A stretch of 64,000 nucleotides of DNA. Origin: Branchiostoma belcheri (Eukaryota > Chordata > Leptocardii > Amphioxiformes > Branchiostomatidae). The DNA is taken from assembly GCF_001625305.1 (NCBI RefSeq), contig NW_017804187.1, positions 313,785-377,784 of the forward strand, given 5' to 3'. The translations under genes and the position numbers were made by a program. This document shows positions 34,301-46,300 of the stretch, piece after piece (position 1 is the first letter of the stretch; each line of letters begins with the position of its first letter). The notes beneath the pieces were generated by a model that saw nothing but the letters and a program-made list of their open reading frames with translations, was not told where the DNA came from and did no database searches.

Positions 34301-37300
34301 CTTCAGTCTGCAGGACATTGACAGGAACATGTTTTTCTACTTGCACGACGGCTTCAAGGGCGGCTCCGACCAGTTCCAGGTCTCCGTTAGCGACGGCTCG
34401 TCGGTCGTCACGGCAACCATCTCCGTCTCCGTCATGCAGGTAGGAACTGTTACTAGGTAACCATGTGTGAATGGTGTGTGTGGTACCTCTGATTGGGTGA
34501 ATGAAAAAATGTAACTACAGACTCAAATCTCTGTGTTAACCAAAAAAGTAACTTCCCTATAAATTTTCCTGTATCAGTTTCGATTGCATTTCCGTGCACT
34601 ATTTCTGAGGACGATGCAGAAACATCATCATCTCTTCCTGTTTGCAGGTGGCGCAGACAGGTCCTGTGAAAGGTCCCTCTGCGACCTTGACCCTGAGTGT
34701 TCCGGAGCTGGGCAGTTCGACCCTGAGTCGGGACAGCCTGTTCTACAGCAGTGACAGCAGCGCCCCCATCAGCTACAGGCTGGAGTCGGAACTGCAGCAG
34801 GGCAGGCTGGAGAGGCGGCAGGCGGACGGCACCTACCAGGCGCTGGGTAGGGGGGCAACCTTCACTCAGGAACAGGTCAACAGCTTCAGTATCAGGTGGG
34901 TCAAAGGGCAGCCAGGTGGGTCAAAGGACAGCCAGGTGGGTCAAAGGGCATGATGAACTGGAGTTCATGGGTCAAAGGTGATGGTGGGCAGCTTTATAAT
35001 CCAGTAATGGTTGATTACACCACGAGAAAACGACCCCTGGCCCTGGACTGAAGGTCATGTTGAGTTTTCAGTAAAGGTCCTTTTATACATCTTGTATACT
35101 TGCCTCGCATTTTGTATTTTATACATTATGTATTATGTAATGTTTTGTGTGAAAAGTTTTGAATTGCGCTTACGAATTATTGTTATCTAATGGAAAGCAG
35201 TGTCTGTAAAAATCCAATGTATTTTCATGTGACATTGTTCAATGTACATACATGAATAAAACTGACCTGACCTCTGACCTGTCCCAGGTACACATCACTG
35301 GGTGAGGTCGGGGGCCAGCCCGTGTCAGAGGTCGTGTTCTTCAGCGTGGAGGACGGAGAAGGTCACAGCTTGCCCAATCAGCTGCTCAGCATCACCGTTT
35401 CCCCCGGGAACAACCAACCGCCAGTCGTCAGCGTCGGGAAGGGACTCGAGGTCAAGAATACATTTTACACATTCAACACATATGTACTAAGCAGTACATT
35501 ACTACAACAGTACAGGAACACCACATGTTACATGTACAAACGATATTTGCTTACCAGTACAACTGTACACTTTTATCTGTGAATTTATAGTTTCATCAGG
35601 TTGATATTGAAGAGTAAAGAGACTCTTTTTATACAACCAATCGTACACTGTTGTACACCTTCATGTTTCCTCTTTGGAGCTCATTGAACCTTTTAATTTG
35701 ATGTCTTCCAGTGGATGCAAGAATCTGTATGGCAGGAAATGGGACTCCAGTATTGACTTGACAATATGATACTCATCACTAACATGATGTAAATATTAAG
35801 TGTTATCTTGGGTAAAATGTAATCATATTAAAATGGGATACAACAAAGTATTTCATGTCATTTTCATTTATTAATCCATGGTCAGCATGTCACCATACAT
35901 ATACTGTATGTTGGCAGGTTTCAAAGCTCCCTGCACAAAACATACAAATATAAGTATGTTTAAAACAACATGTCTAATTTTTTAAAACTCCATCCCACCT
36001 GTTGCCCTGCAGGTGTTTGAAGGTGGGCGCGCCCTGCTGACATCACAGGACATCGTTGCCACGGACGCGGACACGCCCAAATCCGAGCTGATCGTCCGAG
36101 TCGACACCCCGCCCAGTTTCGGCTACCTGGAGAACACCAAGCAACGTAGGTTCTAGTCATTCTGTAGAAAATGGACATGTTCACATGTTGAGTTCTGTGG
36201 TACTAGAACCTTTATTAGCTTGTTTTGTAGAACACCAAGCAACGTAGGTTCTAGCCGTTCTACAGATTACCAGCCTCTGTTCACATGTTGAGTTCTGTGG
36301 TACTAGAACCTTTAGCAGCTTGTTAAAATGTAGAACACCAAGCAACGTAGGTTCTAGGCATTCTGTAGGAAACCAACCACTGTTCACATGTTGAGCTCTG
36401 TAGTACTAGAACCTTTAGCAGCTTGTTTTGAAGAACGCCAGGCAACATAGGTTCTAGGCATTCTACAGAATACCAACTGATATACACATGTTGAGTTCTG
36501 TAGAACATTTAGCAGCTTATTCTGTAGGACACATAATTGTCTAAGGTTACTGGTCATTCTTTAGGCCTGTAAGAAGGACCCTTAGTTCACAAGTCAATTT
36601 GTAGAATGCAGATGTGTGGATTTTACTAAACACCAGGCAATGGGCATTTCCTTGCAGATGGAAAATGATTGCGGCTCTGTACATTTATGTACATGTATGT
36701 GTTCCCTCATCACTTGAAGGTAGAAAGTTATGTGATGTTCTGTCTGTAATACAAAGTTCTCAGCCGAAAGTTCTGTAATGTTGTCAGCTGAAGGCTCGCA
36801 GACCACCGCTGCCGGCCTGCCCATCTCCCAGTTCAGCGTACAGGACCTGCTGGACGGAGCGATCCACTACGTACAGAACCTGCACCAGAACCTGTTCTGT
36901 AATATTCTGTAATACCAAGTAATGTTGTTCTGTACTGTTCTATGTTTAGCTGAAGGCTCCCAGACGACGTCGGCCGGCCTGCACATCTCCCAGTTCAGTG
37001 TACAGGACCTGCTGGACGGAGCGATCCACTACGTGCAGAACCTACACCAGAATCTGTTCTGTACTGTTCTGTCTGTTGTACTAAGTTCTGTACTGTTCTA
37101 TGATACAGCTGAAGGCTCCCAGACGACTGCAGCCGGCCTGCCCATCTCCCAGTTCAGCGTACAGGACCTGCTGGACGGAGCGATCCACTACGTACAGAAC
37201 CTGCACCAGAACCTGGAGCCTGTCTGGGACGGATTTCTCTTCCACGTCACTGACGGGACCAACCAGTCACCGACATACAGATTCAACATCTCCATACAGG

Positions 37301-40300
37301 TGGGTACGTCTCCATGATAACCACATCACCATGGTAACCACATCACCACGGTGACCACATCACCACGGTAACCGCATCACCATGGTTACCACATCTCCAT
37401 GGTAACCACATCACCATGGTAACCACGTCACCGTGGTAACCACGTCACCATGGTAACCACATCTCCATGGTAACCACATCACCATGGTAACCACATCACC
37501 ATGGTAACATCTCCATACTGGTCAAACATCACCAAATTCCAGCTGATTTGACCATGATATAGCATCACCATGGTAACTACATTTGTTGTGTTCCACCTGA
37601 CCTATGACATCACCATAGTAACCATGGTTTGTTGTGTTCAGCTGACCAATGACGAGCAGCCCGTGATGCTGATGGAGAGCGTGGTCTGCCCGGAGGGTCA
37701 TGGCGCCATGGTAACCAACGTGTCGCTGTACGCACACGACATGGACACGCCCGACCAGGAGCTGACCTTCAGGGTCAGGAGGCTGCCTCAGCACGGTGAG
37801 CAGGGTCAGGGGTCAAAGGGCAGTGGGTAGGTAGGTGACAAGGGTTAAGGGTGAGGTTACTATTGTTTTAAACCAAAGGAGCTGACCTTCAGGGTCAGGA
37901 GGCTGCCCCAACATGGGGAGTAGGGTCAGGGGTCAAGGGTGGTAGTGGGGGAAGGCCAAGTGTCAAAGGTTAGGGGTGTCAGGTTACTGCTTCTTACCAA
38001 ATGTTCTCTGTCTGACAGGAAACTTGAGAAAGAGGCAGTTTGCGGACCAGGCCATGCAGGAAGGTGCCATTCTGCCCGTGGGGGCCAGCTTCTCTTATCA
38101 GGTCAGTACATCCCTGTGGTTGTTTTTTTTTTTCTGGAGGTACCAGTGTTTTCTCCCACCAGGTGTGTACAAGGTTTCTAGATAAATTAATAAGGTTGAA
38201 CAAGTATTGAGTTGCTTAGCTGGAACTCTGGGGATTGTGCGGGTAACTCATGGTGGGTTTTTCTCACTGACCTTGACCTCTCTCTCTGCCTTTAGGACGT
38301 CCTTGACGAGCTGATTTGCTACATCCACGACGGCAGCGAGACCCAATCAGACGAGTTCGCCGTGACCTTGACGGACGGGCAGTTCACAGAGGAGGGGAAG
38401 ATCAAGGTCACGGTGGGGCTGCTGAACGACGAGGCTCCGAGGGTTACCATCAACCGCGGCCTACAGCTGCCGGCTGGTACGGATGGTGTTTGTTTGCATA
38501 CTATTATGCATTTAACATCTTTACGTACCTAAACCTACAAAAATATTTGGGTTACCCCCAGATAAAAATTGGGTGCACAGCTCCAAATTTGGGTGCACTA
38601 AGGCACAAATGCAACCAGTATTTCCAGCCCTGACACATATCTGTATCCCTAGTAAGATGGTAAATTTTCCATAACTGCCCTTAGGGTTGATGCATTCTAA
38701 CCTATGCACCCTGACCTTTCACCCTCCAGGCACCTCTGCAGCCATCACCAGGTCCATCCTGAGGGGCACAGACGTGGACTCCGACCAGCACAAGCTGACC
38801 TTTGAACTGACCTCTGACCTGACCCTGGGTGACCTGCAGGTGAGGAGGGGCGGACAGTTCCTGAGGGTGTCGGCAGACGGGTTTGTCAACGAGTTCTCAC
38901 AGGACGACATCGACAACGGTACGTGTCATATCACTATGGCAACAAGGGTAGTGTCATGTTACCATAGGAACAAGGGTATGTGTCATGTCACCATGGCCAC
39001 AAGGGTAGGTGTCAGGTCACTATCATGATGGTAACAAGGGTATTATTGTCATCACCATGGCAACAAGTGTACATGTCACATTGCAACAAGGGTGCATGGC
39101 ATATGAGATGAAACATGTAACTTATGTGATGGTTTGAAATGCTATGATTGTTGTTTGAACTCAGATTCAGAGTGTATGCACACAAAAGGGGATAACAAAA
39201 GGTAAACCTGCACATAGCAATGGTGTGTTCTTTTTCACAGGTGATGTTCGTTACCAGCACAGTCCAGGGCAGCCCAGCGGCTCCACAGCCTTCAAGTTTG
39301 ACCTGATCGACACGGAGGGGAACAAGATGATCGACCAGACTTTCCACATTACTGTCACAGGTGAGTTTGGACCCAACTTCCCCTGCGCTTTTACATACAG
39401 GTAGTATTTCTAGCCCTGCTGTACCACAATGACACAATCGTTATTGCCATTGATTGATTGACTGGTACTCAATGACAGCCTATGAAAATGGTAATAATGC
39501 TAGTTTCTACTCTGTTTTTTATTTGCATACCGTTTGTACCCTGTTTTCGAGAGGGCTGCATGCTTGCACTGTTTTCCATGCTTGCTTTTTACTCTGTTTC
39601 TCTTAGACAATTTACGTCCGGTTTTAAATTTTGTACTAGAGGACTGCTTTTATCTGTTCTACAATGTCATGAACATTAAAAGCAATTATAATGGTATACT
39701 GCTTGTTTTCTACTCTGTTTCTAGACCATTTTCATACTGTTTGCGTCCTGTTTTTTCAGACAACTACCTGCAACTGTACTACAATTTCATAATCTTTATC
39801 TGTCTGCCTTATCCCTTTGCCATTGATTGGCTGGTAGCCAGAAATGAAAACAGTAATATTAGTCCAGGAGGAGAAGCCTGAAAAAACCGTAGACCACCCT
39901 GTACATACTTTGGCCAGTACTATAGGGTGATACCTTAATGTTTTCTGATCAGTTTAAGATAGGTCATACTATGGTCTAGGAGGGACATCATGAATGTAGG
40001 GCTCTTCATGCAAATTTATGCAAATTATGGTTTCTGAACCATTTTCACACTGTTTTAACACTATTTTCCAGAGGACTACCTGCCTCCCTCTGTAGTAGCC
40101 AACAAAGGCCTGGTGCTGAATGAGGGAGACTCCAAGAAAATCACAACCAACCTTCTCTCAGCAACGGACGCAGACAGCGAACCTGCAGACCTGGTGTTTG
40201 AGGTTTGTTCTGTTTTATTTATTCATTATTTTGTTCATTTTTTATTAATAGCCACACCAATTTGATTTGTTAGTTCTCTGATTTTTTTCAGAAAAAAGTA

Positions 40301-43300
40301 TTAAGCGACAGGCCAAAAAAAAAAAAAAACAGGCCTTGGCATCGTATTATAGAGCTTTAGATCCAACACAAAAAATTCTCTCACGTAGAGCTTTCGACCA
40401 GTCACTTTGGTCTTCCTCAGTAGACTGACCCAGTGAGGCTTGTCATGTGGCGTCTGGGTCAGTCTACTCAGAGGAAGACCAGAGTGACTGGTCGAAAGCT
40501 CTAGGTGAAAGAATTTTTTGTGTTGGATCTAAAGTTTTAACTCTAAAAACATTTAAATATTATGTTATTCAAGGTCACATCAGAGCCACGTTGGGGTCAC
40601 CTTGAGCACACAGCTGTCCCCGGGGCTCCGATCACGACCTTCACACAGAAGGACCTGGCAGCCCATAATATCCTGTACATCCACACCAGTGAGGAGGAGG
40701 AACATATGGACAGTTTCACTTTTACTGTGTCAGACGGCAAAAACCAGGTGAGGACAATAGAACACTTGTAACTTTGTAGTTGTTCATTCGAGTTTCTCAA
40801 GTTCTTGAACTTTCAATCCCATACACACAGTACAAAACATTCTGGTCCAAGGTAAAGAAAATCTAGTACAAAATCTGATATTCATGGAAAACTGATATTG
40901 AAATTAATGATGGTAAGTTTGTACCTATAACCAGTGACTTGCATAGTTGGGAAAATTCAATTTTTGTTCTTCAAGCGAAGAACAAACTAAAAGAAAGATG
41001 CTGTATGGCAAAATGCCCTGGTTTGACATTTTGCTCAGTGCAACACACAGTTCTGATTGATGTAACATTAGTGAGAATGATGAAGTTCAGACTTGTAGGT
41101 GGATGTATGCAGAACATACTGCGCCTGCACAAAACCCTGATTCTCACAGTTTTCGTTGGATGTTTGGTCAACATTGCATCAGAATTTTGCCTGTTGCAGA
41201 GGTTATCTTTTCTGACACAACGTTATATGCGCAAATACGACATTATACAAGATGTTCTGCTGAAGTGCTATGCACTCTACACTACAGGTTTCGCGCAGGC
41301 GCAATATGTTCTGCTGACCTACAGAACAGAAGTAAAACTGAAATTTCTGCCCCCCCCCCTCCATGCCCCAGGTGAGCCAGACGTTCTACATCACCATCCT
41401 CCCCGTGGATGATGCGGTTCCCATGGTTACCAACCTGGGGCTGCGGGTACAGGAGGGAGTCAGGAAAACCATCACAGAGTTCGAGCTCAAGGCAGAGGAT
41501 GCTGATACTAAGGTGGGTTTCTTTACATGACATGACATGCATTGTATATATGTTCCTACATACATGACATGTGATGTGCATTATTACAAAGGTGTGTCCC
41601 TACATGACATACACGCATGGTAAATGGTACATTCAAGGCTGTCAAAAGTCACATTCAAAGGTACGTTAATGATAGCAAACTTCAAGTTAGATCACAGCCA
41701 CAGGGTGAATTACATAGTATTACTTTGAACAATTGATTGTAGAGTGTGCTTAGAATCATTCTTTTTTTAACACTTTTCTGATGTTCACAATTTTACTTCA
41801 CAATCATTAACAAGAAATGACAAACATGTTGCATTTCAAATCAAGCACTTATTACAGGTAGGTATTATAAAAGGTTATTGTTAAAAAGTTCTGAGTGTCC
41901 ATTAAATAACAGAGTCAAATCACAATATATTGATCATGTAATATTTAATTTCTTGTGGCATATACTTCCTGTAGAATACAGTCTGAAAACTGGTGGCTAA
42001 ACTTTCCCTCTATCCTACAGGAACAGCAGGTGATGTTCACGGTAACCCGACCCCCCTACCACGGCAAGGTCGAGATGACCTCTAACGAGGTGACCTACCG
42101 GCGTGTGTCAAAGTTCAGCATGACAGACGTGTACGAGAACCGGATCAGCTACGCGCACGACGGAACAAACACCCAGGAGGATAGCTTTGAGTTCGCCGTG
42201 TCCGATGGGACGAATCCGGACTTCACCGTGGAAGTAGATGGAAGAGTCATCGCGACAACAGCACCACAGGTGTTTTTTTTTTGTTTGTTTTTTAAAGAAT
42301 AAGATAAATAAATAATGCACGATGGCACCAGCACTCAGGAGGATAGATTTTGGTAGACTAGCAATACCAGTGTTTATGTTTCCCCCATCAGACCCTCCTA
42401 ATGAAAAGGATGTGTCTGGGGTTTTGGTAGTCTGGTAGGTGCATCGTAACCACCCTTTACAGTGTTCTTGTTTCTCCCATCAGACCTTCCAGATCGAGAT
42501 CCTGAGAAGGAGGTGTATGGGGTTTTGGTAGTCTGGTAGGTGTGTAGTAACCACCATTTACAGTGTTCTTGTTTCCCCCATCAGACCTTCCAGATCGAGA
42601 TCCTGCCTGTGGATGACGGAACCCCGCGGATTGTGACCAACCTGGGCCTGCAGTACCTGGAGTATGTGGATGGCAAGGTCAGAGCTGTCAATCTATCAGT
42701 CAGTCAGTGGCAGTGGCAAGTGGCAGGACAGTGTTGGAGGGGCTGGTCACCATACATATGCATGTGGTCAGAATACAAACATACACGTGTTTGAGTAAGA
42801 AGAAACAGAGGTTAGACATCCAGGTAATAAGATATGCCAAAAAAAATTATAGTGTCACTGACAAAAGGTAGTGGATGCTACCTGAAACATCTGACCATTT
42901 CCAAAATCATATCCAGTTGCTTGGCAAAGAGAGCAGTAGTTTGTTAGGCTACATCGTCTCCAGGTAAACATTGTGTATTTTATTTGCAAATGTTACCTTA
43001 GTTTCTAGTTTCTAATAAAAATTGTTATTTTCAGGCCATGAACATCATCACGAAGAGGGACCTGAAAACCACCGACCCCGACACCAAGGACAGCCAGCTG
43101 GTGTACACAGTCACCTCACCCCCCAAATATGGGCGTCTGGAGACTGTGGCACAACCAGGCACTTCTGTGTCCACCTTCACACAGGGTGAGTTACGTAAAA
43201 AGACTAAAAAGAACAATTTTTGCTTCTGCTATCAATGAAAGTGGTGGTAGTTACATGTTTAAAGGTAAAACTTTTGTTGCAATACAAAAGGGAAATGTTC

Positions 43301-46300
43301 TCACCTTGAGCTTTCTACTAGTCACTCTGGTCTTCTTCAGTAGACTGACCCAGTGAGATTTTAACTTATGATAGTTAACTTATAATTGAAACGTAACAAT
43401 GATAATATTGATGACCAAAAGGCAAGGACAAATATGTGGGGATCGTGCGTTAAGTTCATGATGAATGTGGGGATGGTGCGTTAAGTTCATGATGAATCCT
43501 TGCCTTTTACAGAGGAGGTAAATGTGGGGATTGTGCGTTAAGTTCATGATGAAACACTTGCCTTTTACAGAGGAGGTAAATGTGGGGATTGTGCGTTACG
43601 TTCTGGACGACTCCGTGACGGGGAAAACCAGCGACCGTTTTATGTTCGACGTGGCGGACAGCAAACCCAACGTCGTCAGGGGCAACGTGTTCCGTATCCG
43701 GTGGTCGCTGGTCAGCTTCGAGCACGCGGCGTACAACGTCAGCGAAACGGGAGGGACTGTCAGCGTCACGGTCAAGAGGACGGGAAACCTCAACCAGGTA
43801 GGAACTGTTTTTCCTTATTCATTTTAATTTATGAATTTTGTTTATTGTTTGCAGCAGGCTTAATGATAATATAGTCAAAAATGCCCAAGAAGACCACAAA
43901 GAGGACCGAGGTAGATTCGTCTTGGATAGGTTGCTTATAATGTTAGCACCTATGGACAAACAAAACCAAACTTTAGCTTTTGGGCTTCCAGGCCTGGAAA
44001 TACTGTTTCTCTGTTGTCTGCAAAGTTTTCAGATATTTCAACTTGCTCTGGATCAAATACCCAAGCCAAGTACTTGTTCCAATAAGAGATCCCATTGTTG
44101 TGTGTTGATGTTGAAGTTCCAATTGCATTTGCCATCTGTTTTGCAGTATGCGATCGTGCTGTGTAGAACAGAACCAGGAACGGCCACATCCTCAGACAAG
44201 TCTGGAGCCAAGCCGGGGCAGCTGGACTTCGTGCAGTACGCAGGGCAGGTATGGAAGGCTTCTGGAGTTATTAAAACCATTAAGGCTGTCTAGCAATTGT
44301 GTACTGTAGATTTGTAGTTTGGAACACCATAACATCATGTCATGTACATGAAAATCATTTGAGTTTGTGGTGTATTGTCGTTTGCAGTTGAATATGTACT
44401 TGGTGGCAATTCAATGTCGGCACCTTTTCATTGATGAGATGTGTTTACAGGATAGAAGTGACTATGAAAACAAGGAAATTAAAATCACTGCAATTACTTA
44501 CAGTACAGTTTGGTATCATTGGTATGTTTGTACTGTGAGCATCCCCAGGACATTTGTGCAGTTGGTACAAGTGTGTTTGCGGTGTGATCTCACCAATATG
44601 TTTACAAGTTGGTATCATCAGAGACTTTTTTTTGTAGTTGTTCAAAGTCAAAGTTGGTCTCACCTGTACGTTCCCCTGTTGGTCTCCAGGTGCAGTTTGA
44701 TGAGCGAGAAGACACGAAGTTCTGCACGATCGTGATAAACGACGATAGCGTGTACGAAGGCGTGGAGAGCTTCGGCGTCGAACTAAGCATGCCCGCGTAC
44801 GCTCTGCTCGGGAAAACCGTCCAGGCCACCGTTAATATCAACGACACCGAGGACGGTAGGTCATAGGTCATCACTTGTTTCCATATCCATGTATAGTGTT
44901 GGTGTCAAACGGCCCAGTGGTAAGGCTAGCAGGCATAAGATCCTGGTTAGTCGGCTAGATGTTGCCTGTCCTTGGGAAAGGCAATCTGCACAACTTACCT
45001 GACTTTTGTACATATACATTAAAGTGTTACAACATTGATTTGTTTTTATTCCACTCATGCATCCAACCTGGACTACTGGTGTAAGTAACTCCAAGATCTT
45101 ACTTAACAGTCTGACAATTTATTCAAAGGCATTGTTACAATACATATGCTTGGCTGATTTTCTAATGTCAACAGCATAAGTCTGACGCTGCCATTAGAAT
45201 TTAGATACTATATATAGGTATATGAAGATGCACTGCATAGTTAGACATCTTTAGACATCTTTTGCCTTCCACTTAATAAAAAAAATGTTGTTGTGTTTTC
45301 CTGACAGAGCCCACCGTGGAGTTTGTTCAGAAGATGTACCACGTGAACGAGAGTGCCGGCTACCTGTTCGCTAACATCAAAAGGACAGGTATGCTTCAAC
45401 GTCATGTCTTTTTTCTGTTCAATACTGAAGACTTGTGGCACAATTGGTCACTGTCCTTGGTGCTGAATACGTTTCTGATGGAAGTTACACAGTGTTAGAA
45501 ATATCCATCCTCATTTTCTGTTCAATACTGAAGACTTGTCTCATAGCTGGTTGCTGTCCTTGGTGCTGAACATATTTCTGATGAAGCTGTCACCATTGTG
45601 AGGCTGCAGTATGTTTATTTCAGGATTACTAACATTGTCTCATTTTCTGTTTCCTCTTTTTTAAACTGAAGACTTGTCTCTTATTTTGAAAATTTAAGTA
45701 CCAGTTTGGCAACATAACTCAACAAGCCATGGATGGATTGTCGTGAAATTTAGTATGTGTTGAGGTCTTGACCTAACGAAGAGATGGTCAGATTGTGGAC
45801 CTCTTGGCGGCTTTCCTTGGCACTGCAGATGAACTCCCTTTGATTTTGTTATTTGATATTTTGTGTTATAGCTTTACATGTTCTCCCCATGTCTCTCAGG
45901 TGACCCGAGCGGCACAGTGTCAGCTGTCTGCTACACGACCCCGAGGTCAGCCCAGGGCAGCAGTCTGAACCGGCTGGAGTCAGGGTCAGACTTCCGAACC
46001 CGCGGCATGACAGACCAGTTCAGGGTCATCTTCCCCCCAGGGGTCACCACCTCAACCTGCGATGTCAAGGTCAGGGAACACAGTTAGTTATTGAACGGCC
46101 TTTGTCTGCCCCCCTCCCCACAGTATGCTGTGGTTTTGTAATTTTCTTTGCCCCCCCCTCCCCACAGCTGATAGATGACAGTGAGTTTGACCTGCGATGT
46201 CAGGGTCAGGTTCCATAGTTTGTTATTGGTTGACCTATGCCTGCCCCCCCTCCCCACAATATGCTGTAGTGACTGTACTGTGTGTTGTTTTACTGTACTT

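Noticed and set aside
41103-41412. Open frames of 90-157 codons before exon 46
   Set aside because: They run through a MITE relative; the exon 46 part is in another frame.
44367-44735. 122-codon open frame before exon 52
   Set aside because: Intron sequence with repeated GTTGGTAC units; its frame does not join exon 51 or the exon 52 frame.
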